Positions 1 through 11,424 of a DNA stretch of 64,000 bases are shown piece by piece. Position 1 is the first letter of the stretch. The number at the start of each line of letters is the position of its first letter. Location of the stretch: contig JAJUBI010000004.1 of the NCBI GenBank assembly GCA_022419385.1, forward strand, positions 3,515,286 to 3,579,285. The letters run 5' to 3'. The position numbers were made by a program, and so were the translations under genes. The stretch is from Paraconiothyrium sp. Pb-2020 (Eukaryota > Ascomycota > Dothideomycetes > Pleosporales > Didymosphaeriaceae). A model generated the notes under the pieces. It was not told the DNA's origin and did no database searches. It saw nothing but the letters and a program-made list of their open reading frames with translations.

Positions 1-990
1 CACGCGCTCTGTGACGCTGGCGAAGCAATTGGCAGCGTGCATCTTTTCCTCTCACCGCGTGTGACCCAAGACAAACTTATTGGCCGGGTGTTGAGCGCTG
101 GACCAACGCGATGGCTCTGACGTCACGCGAACAATGTTCCAACGGTAGTCGCAACCACTGTCACAGAGCTTATTCGGCGATCTAGGCACTCTTCCTTTCT
201 TTACTACTTTCCATGCTCATTCTCCAGGAAATCGTAGCAGGTCGCAATCCGTTGTAGCCGTTACAGATGAAGGGAAGCAATATAGATCTCCCGCGCGGCA
301 CCCACCATACCAACGTTGGTATCTTGGCCATCTGTCAGCATCCTGATTTCAAGTAGATTAATTCACGCCGCTTACCGCTGATTTAACCACACCCACATCT
401 GACATTTCGCTTACCGTGAAACACGCCGCCGCAGCGCGACCACCGAACGGCGACCAAGCGAGGCGCAGTGCTTGCATCTCAGCGCTGTTTCGTCCGACAT
501 CCTGGCCAATACGAGATCAGAGAACAAGTCTGGATGAGGAGAAAGCTTTTGAATTTTTTGAGGGGCAATGTTTTAGTATGTGACATCCAGATCGAAGAAG
601 AAATGTACGCGTCCGGTCTCTGTGCGTGGTGCCCCGAGCATGAAGCGCGAGGCCCCACACCGCAGTACAACCATTCCAAGCCAGCCATCCGATCCATCCT
701 TCCCCTTCACAAAAGAAATCCTTCATGCCAGCTTCGTCCAGCCCACGGTAGTCTCCTTCATTTTGAACCATCCACAGGTATCAACGCCGGGTATGCGACT
801 AGGTATCCACCTCCAAATATGTGCTGAACTCAATCAAAATAGTCCCCAGGCGGGGAGGAAACGAACAGAACATTTACACACGCGAGAAAAGTCAAATTGA
901 AAGAAGAGAAGAGCAGGTGGTACCGGTGACGCCATAAAATGCAGAGTGCGAATGAACCTTCTTGCCTGTCTAAGCAGCATCGTAAAGTCG
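1..990. other. Intergenic, no supported gene
   Basis: This is the left edge of the window, up to the SYF1 stop codon. Several short open frames overlap on both strands between about 470 and 900. None shows a recognisable domain, and they shadow each other. The last part presumably contains the SYF1 3' untranslated region. I see no tRNA or repeat here. Confidence 0.5.
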
Positions 991-3555
991 TCATAGATCG
1001 TCGTCGAGGTCGATAGCATCGGGGTTGGCTGCAGGGGCTGCTCCGTCGGATTTGATGTTGCCGCCTTGAGGACCGGTGGTGGAGGCGACGAAGCCGGCTG
1101 GGGCTTTCGCTTGACGCTCGAAGGCGGCCATGGCGTCTTCGCCCTCGTTCGCGTCGCCGTTGATGTGCTCGCCGTTTCCATTTTGTTGGCCTCGCGCAAC
1201 AGCTTGAGAGGCGATGAAACTGACATCGGTGCTGGAGCTTGTTAGTGCTAGATAGACGAACATATGTCCCAGGTATACGTACTTGTACTGAGCTTGAACA
1301 CTCCGCTTGATCCGAAGCATCTCTTTGTAAGTGTCCTCGTTTCCGTGTTGAACCTCGAACGATTCCCACTTCTTCCAGAACTCTGGACTGGTTCTCGGAT
1401 CACAGAATTGGCTCGCGTGGCCGTAGATAGCTCGTGCTCTGTCAATTTCACCCAACCGTCTCTCCATCTCAGCAAACTTAAGGCACATCTCCTTCGCCTC
1501 GGCGTCAGGCAACGCTGATATCGCGCGCTCATAAATTGGCCTCGTGGAGGTAAGCCCGAAATTAGAGGCCGACTTGGTGATGTAGAAATTAAACATCTCC
1601 ATACGGTCTTCGTCGGCAACTGCCTCCGTGGCACGCTGATAGATGCGCATCGCGTGTCGTGCTAGGCCTCGGTCTTCTTCCAGTGCGCCATACATGAGGT
1701 ACAGCACCTTGGCGAATTTGGGAGGACATCCCTCCACAGCTTGCTCGAACAGATCGCGTAGCCGCTCCATGCCAATCTTTCGGTCCACCGCTTTGGTCAG
1801 ATACAAATTCCATATCTCGAACGCAACGGGATAGCTGAACAGATCCAGTCCTCGTTCGTAAACCTTGAAGGAGTCTTCGAAATAACTGTTCTCCTCTAGT
1901 AGGTTGGCGTAGTTGACGACAGTCTGCGGCGTGGCGATGCGAAGCTCGAAGACCCTCTCATACACCTTCTTGGTCTCTTCAAGTGTGCTTACACTTTCAA
2001 CGAGGTCGAGGTAAACACTCCATAACTTCCAGCTCTTGTGTACTCTCTGCTGCGGCGTCAAAGACTCGTCAAAGTAGTCGACAGTAGACCGTTTCGGGGC
2101 TTGTGTTGCCTTGGCGATAATCTCAACGGCTCTGTCGAAGTTCTCGTGGCGCAGTTCCATCTCAACCCACTCACACCACATCTCGGCTAGTTCGGCGACC
2201 GACTTGAAGGGCACCTTTACCGCCTTTTCCATGATAACACGGGCATTTAGAAGGTCCCCGCCGGCTTCGTAAAATTTTGCATATGCAGCCCAAAGTTCGT
2301 GAAACTTGCCGACAGCCTTTTTGGGATTGATGGCGGCTATGGCGTCGGTGTACGTCTGCACCACCTCTTTACTGTTGTCGCCCCACAACGCAACACGCTT
2401 CTCCCATTCAATGACATTATGCGGGTTTTGTCTTAGCATGACATCGTTCAGTAGGAACGGCCGCCGCTGCATTAGCGACTCGAAGCGAACCATACGGATG
2501 TCCAGGTCCGCATCGGCTTCTTGGTCCACTTTGTCCTTATCGGACCGAGCTGCAGCCTCTTGAAGCTTGATTCCAATCAGAGTCTCCTCGGCCTCGACGT
2601 ACGTGTCGAAGACCACGGAGAAGTCGCGGACGGTCATGACAGTAGTAATGCCTTCCTCGAAGATATCACGAGCTTTTTCGTACTCGTTCTTGTTCATCCA
2701 GTAGCGCGCCAGTCCGACCCACAAGATGCCGCGCTGGTCAGGAAACTTGGAGATACCACTCCTAATGATCTTCTCGACGTCAATGCCGCTGTCGTCGCCT
2801 GTTTCGATATCTTTGGCATGGTCGATGAGCAGGTCAATCATCTCGGTCCAGAACTGGAAGGGACCCTTCGCTTCCTTGCTCTTGAATTTGGGGTTGTTGA
2901 GAATCTCCATGTACTTCTTGACGGCCTCTGTGTACTTGCGCATGTCCTTGAGCAGTTCGATGAAGTCTTCGGCATCTTCCGGGTGTATCTGCATGTACCG
3001 CCGCCATATCTTGACAGCCGTTTCTCCGGACGCGGAAGTTGCAAATGGCCTGTAGAGCGCCCAGATGCGGTTGTGCTGGGTCAGGGGAAGTGCTCGCAGA
3101 GCGCGGTCGAAGGTGCGGCGGGTGGTGGTGACCAATGGCTGCTGCATGAGAAAATTGAGGTACATTTCCCAGATGCGCGGCATCTTGTTGAGCAGCACGA
3201 GAGCGCGCTCAAAGAGGGCGTTGACCTTGACATAGTGCGGCGCGTACTTGGCGGGGTTCTTCTTCTCGAGGTGCTTGGTGCGCAGCTCGAGGTAGAGCTT
3301 CCAGAGCTTGTAGGAGCGCGGGAGCGTCGTGCACGCGCGCTCCAGGACGAAGGCCTGCTCCAGCAGGCTTCCACGCGACTTCTTGAAGCCATAGTAGTCC
3401 AGCCACGGCTTGACGCTGCCGGGGTTGCGCTGGATGTCCTGCTCGTAAGCGACGTCCTGGTCGTTGATGAGGAAGAGGTCGTTGGAGCGCTCCATCTTGC
3501 GTTTAGGCGGCCGTGAAAGGCTCGCCGTCACGGTACGGAGCAGCTCGCCGGGCAT
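991..3555 (-). CDS. SYF1: Pre-mRNA-splicing factor SYF1 (HAT-repeat protein)
   Basis: This is a scaffold protein of the Prp19-associated (NTC) spliceosome complex in the nucleus. The product of about 837 residues is made almost wholly of HAT half-TPR repeats (W..Y...E...A R.(I/V)(Y/F)ERA pattern) from about residue 20 to 760. An acidic tail ending DLDDDL follows, as in fungal SYF1. Exons are 1283-3555 and 991-1231. The 51-nt intron at 1232-1282 (donor GTACGT, branch CTAAC, acceptor CAG) has no stop, so an unspliced reading would insert 17 extra residues; splicing restores the family's QYNTDVS-like junction. The start at 3555 (MPGELL) is preferred because upstream in-frame Mets give a non-conserved, low-complexity extension. 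A Met at 3495, directly before the conserved RSNDLFLINDQD block, is also possible. It is divergent from VMA8 with a shared 399-bp promoter region. Family assignment is confident; the exact start is inferred. Confidence 0.93.
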   Translation of the reverse strand: MPGELLRTVTASLSRPPKRKMERSNDLFLINDQDVAYEQDIQRNPGSVKPWLDYYGFKKSRGSLLEQAFVLERACTTLPRSYKLWKLYLELRTKHLEKKNPAKYAPHYVKVNALFERALVLLNKMPRIWEMYLNFLMQQPLVTTTRRTFDRALRALPLTQHNRIWALYRPFATSASGETAVKIWRRYMQIHPEDAEDFIELLKDMRKYTEAVKKYMEILNNPKFKSKEAKGPFQFWTEMIDLLIDHAKDIETGDDSGIDVEKIIRSGISKFPDQRGILWVGLARYWMNKNEYEKARDIFEEGITTVMTVRDFSVVFDTYVEAEETLIGIKLQEAAARSDKDKVDQEADADLDIRMVRFESLMQRRPFLLNDVMLRQNPHNVIEWEKRVALWGDNSKEVVQTYTDAIAAINPKKAVGKFHELWAAYAKFYEAGGDLLNARVIMEKAVKVPFKSVAELAEMWCEWVEMELRHENFDRAVEIIAKATQAPKRSTVDYFDESLTPQQRVHKSWKLWSVYLDLVESVSTLEETKKVYERVFELRIATPQTVVNYANLLEENSYFEDSFKVYERGLDLFSYPVAFEIWNLYLTKAVDRKIGMERLRDLFEQAVEGCPPKFAKVLYLMYGALEEDRGLARHAMRIYQRATEAVADEDRMEMFNFYITKSASNFGLTSTRPIYERAISALPDAEAKEMCLKFAEMERRLGEIDRARAIYGHASQFCDPRTSPEFWKKWESFEVQHGNEDTYKEMLRIKRSVQAQYKYVYLGHMFVYLALTSSSTDVSFIASQAVARGQQNGNGEHINGDANEGEDAMAAFERQAKAPAGFVASTTGPQGGNIKSDGAAPAANPDAIDLDDDL

Positions 3556-3954
3556 TGTGTCGCCGGCGTAGGCGTGGGAGGGCCCGCGGTGGGCAGGAGC
3601 GAGGGAATCGTGCGTACTCGAGGCAGTCGTGAAGGGTGGAGACGAGGTCAAACTTCTGAGGCGCGGGAGTTTGGGAACGGGCGGTCTGCTGACCGGACTG
3701 CCATTGGCCGAACCCAGCGCGCACAGCAACATGCGCCCCACTGCGCCAGCACTGCAGCACGGCCCAGCGCTGGAGCAACCGCCGGCCGGCGAGCTACGTC
3801 TGAGCTGTGCCGTCATTAGGAACTGCCAATCCATCCAACGCTGCCTCGCCCCCGATCCTGCACGCCATACCGCGCCCGATAACTACGACTCGCATCCCGC
3901 CGTATTTTCCGTTGGCCCTGTCAGTCCGTCACTCGGTCGGCCCAGCGTCTCGCC
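3556..3954. promoter_or_regulatory. Bidirectional promoter region between SYF1 and VMA8
   Basis: This 399-bp stretch lies between the two divergent start codons at 3555 (minus) and 3955 (plus). Any core promoter elements of both housekeeping genes must lie here or inside the 5' ends. No individual factor-binding site can be assigned with confidence from reading alone. Confidence 0.55.
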
Positions 3955-4959
3955 ATGTCAGGCAGCGGGGTAAGTCGCAGCTGTGTCAAGCAAGCTATGC
4001 TGCAGCACCACTGACACCACCGTCAGGCGAGAGAGGCCGTCTTCCCCACGCGCCAGTCGCTGGGGTTGATGAAGAGCAAGCTCAAGGGTGCCCAGACTGG
4101 CCACGACCTGCTGAAGCGCAAGAGTGAAGCACTCACAAAGTAGGCTGGCCCCTTCGTTACGGCATCAATAGCAAAAGACCCCTGCTAACTCATCTTCCAT
4201 AGGCGCTTTCGAGGTACGACTATGCCATTCATCTGTCCTCTATTACTTGCAGCTAAACTAGACTGCAGAAATCACACGCCGCATCGATGAGGCAAAGCGC
4301 AAGATGGGCCGGGTCATGCAGATAGCTGCCTTCTCCCTTGCCGAAGTCACATATGCTGTTGGAAGCGATATTGGCTACCAGGTCCAAGAGTCGGCGAAAC
4401 AAGCACGATTCCGCGTACGGACCAAGCAGGAGAACGTCTCAGGTGTCATCCTGCCTCAATTCGAAAGCTACACTTCCGACAGCGCCAACGATTTCGCACT
4501 CACTGGTCTAGGCAAGGGTGGTCAACAGGTGCAGAGGTCACGAGAAACATATGCGAGGGCAGTGGAGACTCTGGTAGAGCTGGCTAGTCTGCAGACTGCC
4601 TTTGTTATTCTCGATGAAGTCATCAAGGTTGTTAACCGTCGTGTGAACGCTATGTGGGTATCTCCCGGTCCTTCAACGCCATGAACTATCAACTGACAAG
4701 CCGAAGTGAACATGTCATCATACCTAGAACTGAAAATACCATCAAGTACATCAACTCAGAACTTGACGAACTCGACAGGGAGGAGTTTTACAGACTGAAG
4801 AAAGTGTCTGGCAAAAAACAGCGAGATGCCGCCGAAGCCGAGGCTGAACGAGAAGAGTCCAAGAAGGACGCGGGGGCAGAGGAGAAGAAGACTGCTGTCG
4901 CAGAGGCGGAGAGTCAAGACTTACTCGGAGATCAAGATAACGAGGATGTCATCTTTTAA
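3955..4959 (+). CDS. VMA8: V-type proton ATPase subunit D
   Basis: This subunit is part of the central rotor stalk of the V1 sector of the vacuolar H+-ATPase, coupling ATP hydrolysis to rotation. The spliced product of 258 residues is collinear with the ATP-synt_D family over its whole length: early REAVFPTRQSLGLMKSKLKG block, KRKMGRVMQIAAFSLAEVTY core, LDELDREEFYRLKKVS near the end, then a charged tail. Exons are 3955-3969, 4027-4139, 4203-4213, 4269-4653 and 4707-4959. Introns are 53-63 nt. The third exon is only 11 nt long and supplies part of the conserved K-R-F-R-E-I stretch; without it the frame and the family alignment are both lost. The total is 777 nt including stop. It is divergent from SYF1. 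Confidence 0.95.
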
Positions 4960-5370
4960 CCACTCCCCTACGGTGTGTCAATCAATGATTGGAAGACCGA
5001 GGCTTCCAGTCCGGGAGAGGACCGTGAAGGAACCAGTTGGGGTCCGATGGAGGGTGAGAGACCGTGGGTTGATCTGCAACACGATCTTCAACAACACAGG
5101 GCGCCTTCTTGGGTGGACACTTGCGCCTCTTCTCACTGCGTCGCATCTCTCTAAACATTGCTGGCGTGCGCGGATCATTGTAGCCATTAAGCGAAGCAGT
5201 GCCGCTTTGCGCTCCTGCTTCAACCCTATAACTGGCGTGAGTACATGTTCTGATAGACGTGGCGAGACTATGTAGTTGAAAACCCCTGTATTGAGTTATG
5301 GTATCATAATCGCATCACCGCAGCACATGAGCTGCGATTCATATCAAACGCCAAATCCACATGCAATAAC
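4960..5370. other. Convergent intergenic region
   Basis: This 411-bp stretch lies between the VMA8 stop (plus) and the snRNP gene stop (minus). It presumably holds both 3' untranslated regions. A plus-strand open frame overlapping 4826-5275 runs out of the VMA8 coding exon in another frame and is not supported. Confidence 0.5.
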
Positions 5371-6272
5371 CTACGCTCGTTGATAAGTGACCTTCAACGG
5401 CTTCTGGTCTTTTCCGACGCGAGCATCCGCCGTCTGCTCCTTAGCAGTGATAGAATACTGCTCATTCTCGAACTCCACGAAGGCGACCGCCCTGAGCTTG
5501 ACGTATCGGACTTCCTTAAAGCCTTCAAAGCGCTCGAAGATGGCCGTGAGATCGCTCTCCTCCGTCTCGTACGGGATGTTCTGCACGAAGAGGGTCTTGT
5601 TCGGTCGCACGTATTCGTCTGGGATCAAGGCTGCGGCTCCTGGCTTGTTTGCGCGCGGTTTCTCTGCGGCCGCCGCGGGATTGGCCTGCGCCTTCGCATC
5701 CTCCTGCGCACGCTTGAAGTCTGTGACATGTCAGCAGCACAAACAGACAACCCAAAGTGTGACGGTGTAGGTACCCTTCTGCGTGAGACGCTTGCGCTTG
5801 TGCTCGTCGAAGATCTCGGGCGCCTTCCGCTTGATCGTCTCGTCACTGTGTGTCTTCGCGCGCGCAACCTTCATGATCTTGCCGAAAAGCTCGAAGCCAT
5901 TCATCTCCTCAACGGCGTCCAGGCAGGACTTCTCGCTGTCGAAGACAATGAAGGCCTGACCTTTGCGCTTGACACTGCCCTTTGCAACGATCTCAAGAAT
6001 AGTGCCGTAGTGCTTGAAGATCACCGTGAGGGCGTCCTTGAGGTAATCGATCTTGATGCGCTCCTCCAGATTGTTGACCTTGCAACGTTAGCATGAGCCA
6101 CGGGGTGCAATGTGAGCTGCATGCTGGAAGCAGGTGCAACTCACGTAGACACTGCGACAAGGTTAGCGTATGCGCGAGAGCATCTTGGAGTGACGAACGT
6201 TTCGATTGGGACGCCATATTGTTTGGGATCGGCGCCGCCGCCGGGAATTACGCCCTCCATTTTGTCTCCCAT
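5371..6272 (-). CDS. U1A/U2B''-type small nuclear ribonucleoprotein (two RRMs)
   Basis: This is an RNA-binding snRNP protein of the SNF/U1A/U2B'' family (fungal Msl1-like), expected in the spliceosomal U1 or U2 particle. The first RRM carries TVYVNNLEERIK (RNP2) and KRKGQAFIVFD (RNP1). A Lys/Ala-rich linker follows, then a second RRM with KTLFVQNIPYET and an RNP1-like AVAFVEFENE, ending ARA-like. Exons are 6199-6272, a 7-nt microexon at 6145-6151, 5775-6078 and 5371-5720. Introns are 47, 66 and 54 nt. The first intron has a clear GCTAAC branch point. Starting at the second Met (6260) gives 240 residues; the upstream Met (6272) adds four. The microexon is required to make the conserved TVYVNN strand. 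Whether it serves U1, U2 or both cannot be told from sequence. Confidence 0.9.
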
Positions 6273-7951
6273 GGCGAGAGTTGTTGGACTGGCGCGATCG
6301 TGTTGTGGTGTTGTCGGAAAGCTCTCCAGAGCTCTTTCCGAACTACTTGTTGCGGGCGCTAGTGCCCGCTAGCAGTGTCACGTGAGAGTCTTTGCCCCCG
6401 GGCCCCGGGCCCCAGCCTTCAGGATAAGCATAGAATACATTGCACTGTCATTGAAGGCGCCGGAGGCGCGTGGTAGAACTTCGAGGTTCACCTCGGATGC
6501 ATAAGTGCAACTAGTATACTCAAGAGATCAACTGTAGGCTCGTTGTCTCTGCCTGATACTTGTCAGTCGCTTCTGCATTGCAGGATGGAGTTGACCGAAT
6601 TTGCTCTCTACACAAAGTCATCCGCTTAGACAGATGTATGTTTCAGGGCCACCCCAAACACTGTTGCCTGAAGATCGACGTCAGCCTATTTCTGAGGGTC
6701 GAGTCTGGTGGTCGACCCTCATTCTGTATGCAACCGAAGATGATTATGGAGAATGGAAGTCAATTGGCTGGCGAGTGAGGCCTCCGCGGGCCGTCATTGA
6801 CTTGTCTCTGCTGATGCAATGTTTCGCTCTTTGACTGGATTCTACGATGATCAATCTATTGATGCCACAATGACTCAAAGCATGGTCCAGACGGCTATTG
6901 CGAGGATTCCTGCGTCATTTATACGAGTCAAACGGGACAATATACGAGGCCTGTTTATGCTAAATCATCTCATGCTCTTAAAAAACAACTTTTAGATAAC
7001 CGTTGTCTAGTATTCACAATTGTACTGCAATAGCGCCTCCCTTGCGAGTCCGGCAAGGTGATCTGAAACCACATACTTGAGGATGAAAGACAAGCCAAAT
7101 TAGTACTGAACATCCACTACCGTGTAAATTCTCTTCGCCCGCAATTAATCTGCATGGAGGAATTGCTCTAAATGTAGTCAAAGAACTTATTAAGCTTTTC
7201 AATGAAGACTATCTGAAGCTACAAGTAATCAATTCCTCAGTTTTAAAAGCGATTTTCGAGAGCGAATTCAGCCGAGTTTGGGACCAGGCTCTTCTAATTG
7301 CATTAAGATCAACAAACTCGGATATGGGTCTGATGCCCCATTCGGACAGCAAGCAAAGAATCAACAAACTTTGACCTTGTGATTCGCTTGGAGACGAAGT
7401 ACTTTGGCGGCGGAAAGAAGAATGCGACGGAAGCTCGCGTTATTGCCAATGATCTGCAGGGAGCTTTTAGTGTTTCGAAAGGGCTTGAGAGGCAAAAGGG
7501 AGTGTAGAACGACGAATACTACGATTCAAATCGTCAATGAAATTCGGTCGTCAGGTTTCAGAGCACTGCTAGGGACCAAATTGCACGACGCAGCGGCAAA
7601 GTTGAGCAAGGGCTGGGCTGATAGCATTTAAGACAACTGACGGGCAGCCAAAATCGACGAACAGGACTCTAACGATGCATCACAATACGTTCAGGACATG
7701 CCCAGACGTATCGCGTGAAGTCGGGAGGAGCTAGTGGTAGTAAAGTCTTACTCGTGGGGGGACTGATTGGAGCGCGTCACCGCGTCATCTCTCGCTTGTC
7801 TTGGCACACCATCTCCCAAACTTCACGACAGCAGACCCTGACAACTCCATCACGAACCCGAAACCCCGCGCAAAGCCTACCGAATAGTTGACTGAGCAGC
7901 ATCTCCAAGCTCAGTCTATCGCGAACCACCGCTACCCTGCCTCTCAATTAT
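6273..7951. other. 1.7-kb spacer with coding-like relics
   Basis: No intact gene is visible. Between about 7078 and 7506, three consecutive stop-free stretches in different frames read like diverged protein, but they have no start codon and are broken by stops (for example at 7372 and 7505). The stretch from about 6830 to 7370 looks more AT-rich than its neighbours. A 9-bp inverted repeat with a 9-nt loop lies at 6694-6720. A decayed gene or transposon relic is possible; I could not identify the source. Confidence 0.4.
6694..6720. repeat. Short perfect inverted repeat
   Basis: GAGGGTCGA at 6694-6702 pairs with TCGACCCTC at 6712-6720 across a 9-nt loop. It lies in the spacer, away from any supported gene end. 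It could be a chance hairpin or a remnant of a mobile element. Confidence 0.5.
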
Positions 7952-10900
7952 ATGCAACCAGCGCCCTCACACGCTTCCCAAAACACGCTATCCTCTGAAC
8001 TTTTTCCCGAACACCCCACCACCTCCCAGCATGGCCTTCAGGATCGCGACCGGCAGCTCTCCCTGCTCCCCCACTACAATGGGGAGCCGGGAGAACCAGC
8101 ACCTCCGGGTACCGCAGCAGAGCACGCGTCGCGCGAGTCAAGTCGCGACCGTGACTCCGACGCCACCACTGGACTGAAACCTGCGAGCCCTTCCCCCAAG
8201 AACAGAATCACGGATTATGAGAACGCATTAGTGCAGACACCCAGGAAACGGAACCAAGGACCAGCTTTTGAGGTCATCAAGTCCACAAGGAAACCGGACG
8301 ATAAGACTTGTTCAATTGCGAAGCTGCCCAATGGTGAGTCAAAAGCAGCATCTGGCACACCTGCAACTTAACATCTGACACCTACACAGAAGTGTTGACG
8401 CACGCTCTCTCTCATCTTTCGCCGCACGACCTTGCCGCAGTGTCTCTTGTCTCGAAGCGCTTCAATGGCCTCGTTACGACCCCTCATGCCTGGCGGGAAG
8501 CGTTCAGTCGCTACTTCCCTGGCCCTACAGCTCTTGTCGATGAAGACGTGCGATTAGCCATGGAAGAGGCTGGCGACGGCTTCCGCTCTGAGAAGCGTGC
8601 CTTCACGCGTCTCACTGCGCTTTCTTCGTGGCGTAGTGAGTATATATTACGAACTCGACTCCTGCGCTCGCTAGCCAGAGGTAAACCCGTCCAAGTGGAA
8701 TCTGCAACTGCTGCGCGCTCGGGACAATCGCAGAATAACGCTCCCGTAAACATGTACAACGCCTTCACCTATACCACCATCAACCACCTGCATGCCACGT
8801 TCGGCACCGGTTTGAACAAACGAGCCCCCCGCCTAATTCACGGAGCAGACGATGTGGGCATGTGCACCAGCAGTGACCCAACCATCACTAAGGTCGATCC
8901 ATGGGGCCAGAGCGACCCCAACTTCTACTCTCAGTTCTCCGAACGCTTCCCTGGTGTTGCCGAATGGGGTCTAGGATCTGGCGAAGTGGTCGGCCGACCC
9001 AATGTCATGGACGTGTCCCAGCAATATGGCATGGTATATGGCCAGGGTTGCCCTGAAGGATCTTGCTACTATCGAGCTACGGATGAGCAGCGCGGTCGCT
9101 TCATTGCGGAACCCACGGACTTCTCGATGCCTGAAGCGGGTATACCTAAACTTGGTCTCGACGGTGGCGCCATCTGCAGCGTGTGGATTGCCAAATCCGA
9201 CGTTATCCCCAAATTGACCGATGGTTTGATCGGTGTGCTTATGGGTTCTGCAGCCGGTGTTGTATCGGCATGCAGCCTTGGCTCTGACGGTTTGCGCAGT
9301 ACCCGTGTCCAGCGGGGCGAACTTGCAGCTCGCTGGGTACTTAGCCCTGGAGTTCCTATCATTGCAATCGCTGTCGACGAAAACTACTCTCATCAGCGCC
9401 AAACCCAGAACCGTGTCTGGGCTGTTGCTCTCAACGCTTTGGGCGAGCTGTTCTATCTGACTAAATTTCCTACCCGAAGCCAAGCTCCAAAGGGCCAGCT
9501 TAATGAGAATTATACTGAGTGTCTTGCTTGGCTTACTGGTCGGAGCGTCTACTGGAACCTAGTCGAGCCTAGTAGACGTACTGCGAGACCAGACCCTTAC
9601 AAAGATGTGGAAACGGACGGAAGCTACTCGCCAAGAACCTCATGGGACGGCATGTGCTTGGGCAAAGATCAAATTCTAGCCGAGACTAGAGAGATCCAAC
9701 AATTCATTTCGAAGTTGCCGAAGGAGTTCCGCAAAACCTGCCTTGGGTGGGATATGCGTCGACGCCTTGAGGTCGACTTTGGAGGCGACGATGGTAACTA
9801 CGCTGGAGAAGCTATGGTCATTGTCGAATGTGGGCTTGAAGAGGGTGACATCGCCAAGCTCACTCGTTTCACGCGTTGGAAGACTCGTGAAAATACCAAG
9901 AATAGTATTCAAGGAACTCCGGGAACCTCTCAGCAAGCATCTCAAAACACTTCAGTGTTTGGCGGATCTGGTGCCGCTACTCCTGATCATGCAGGGCAGC
10001 GCCTGCCCCATCGACTCCGTAGCCAGTCATACGCGTCCGACAACAGCTCTCCCGAACGTGTCAATCTTGTTGAGGAATGGAGAACGTCTCAACTGACCCT
10101 CGGTGGCCTCAACATTGTAAAAATTGCTACCACTGCTCTCGATTGCTCTACATTTGCTACCATGACCCTGTCTGAAGACCCAGCCCTTGGATATTCGACT
10201 GCGTCAACGGCATCTTCGCCTTACGCCTCGCCCATGTCAGTGGCCAGTCAACCGGCATCGCCTTCAGACATCCCAGGTCAACGTGCTCGCTTTATTGCTG
10301 CAGGCACAAAGACGGGCGAAGTCATTCTGTGGAATCTTCGCGCTCCTGTCTCACGCAGCGCCGAGTATCCAAACAATGTTCATCCTGTCCGCATTATCTA
10401 CACACAGTCTCCTGAGATCAGCTGCCTTGCTCTCACGGCACTGCATATCGTAGTCGGTGGCTACGATGGACTTGTTCAAGCTTGGGATCCTCTTGCCTCA
10501 GATATCAAGCCTGTTCGGACACTGCATTCACGCCATGCTACTCGTGCTCGCAGACGCATCCAGCAAGCCCAAGCTTCAGTACAGGGCGTCGGTGTGAACA
10601 TGTACGCAGCTGGTGCCATCGTGCTCGACCCTGACCCAACAGTCTTGCGTGGAGCGGTCTCTGTCGGCAACCAGATTCGTTACTGGAGCTATAGTTCTTC
10701 GGCCGCCGATCAATACAAAAGCAGCAAGCGCCGTCTTCGCCGTTCCGAACGGGGAAGTAACAACGCAGGCGAGCGCGTCGTCGGCACCACTCGCCTGAAC
10801 CTAAAGAATTACATTGAGAATGAGAAACACGAGCTGGAGCGCGAGAAGACGGAACGTCGCAAGCACGCAGACCGCCTAGCAGGCCGCTTCGGTGTCGATC

Positions 10901-11424
10901 TTCTAGATAACGAAGATGAGGCGTTGGCCTACGCCACATTGCTCTCTCAAGAGGCCATGCAGCAGGACGAAGCAAAACGCCTGGAAAGCGAGAGCAGTTT
11001 CGCTTTTAGCAGCAATAACGTCACTGCGGAGCCCAGCATAACACAATCAAATAGTTCACCCATCATGGCCTTCGATCCTGAGCTCGACGCCGACATCGCC
11101 GAAGCCATTCGTTTGTCATTACAAGACGGTTCGACGTCTAGATTCTATGGATCGGGGTCGCCCACACCAAATGAGGAGTGGGATATCCCCGTCAAGTACG
11201 CGAAGGGCAGGAAGAATGGCAGCCCGACGCCGGCCGGCAGGGTGGATGGCGCATCTGGCTCCAGTAAGGAAGCCGAGATGGATGATCTTGAGTTCGCGTT
11301 GCAGCTGAGTCTTGCAGAAGAGGCGAGCAGGAAGGAGGTGGAAGCTGGTGATGATGCGTTTCCACCGCTGAGTCCAAAGCCTGATGGTGGGAAGGGCAAA
11401 GGCAAAGGCAAGGCGGCGTGGTGA
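7952..11424 (+). CDS. F-box protein with beta-propeller-like segments and two C-terminal UIMs
   Basis: This is a probable SCF ubiquitin-ligase adaptor. The product has about 1138 residues from two exons, 7952-8333 and 8390-11424. The 56-nt intron splits the F-box, and splicing makes LPNEVLTHALSHLSPHDLA at about residues 125-145. Residues 1-120 are Pro/Ser/Gln-rich and probably disordered. The middle contains WD-like strands such as RFIAAGTKTGEVILWNLRAP (about 760) and IVVGGYDGLVQAWDP (about 820), so a divergent propeller is likely. A charged coiled-coil segment (about 930-985) follows. Two ubiquitin-interacting motifs sit at about 1027 (DIAEAIRLSLQD) and 1092 (LEFALQLSLAEEA). The C-terminus is a GKGKGKG tract. 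The F-box plus UIM combination is known in fungi. Substrates are unknown. Confidence 0.85.

Noticed and set aside
2521..3516. 331-codon plus-strand open frame
   Set aside because: It is antisense to the confidently assigned SYF1 coding sequence and shadows its codon bias.
5380..6096. 238-codon plus-strand open frame
   Set aside because: It is antisense to the snRNP gene and crosses its introns.
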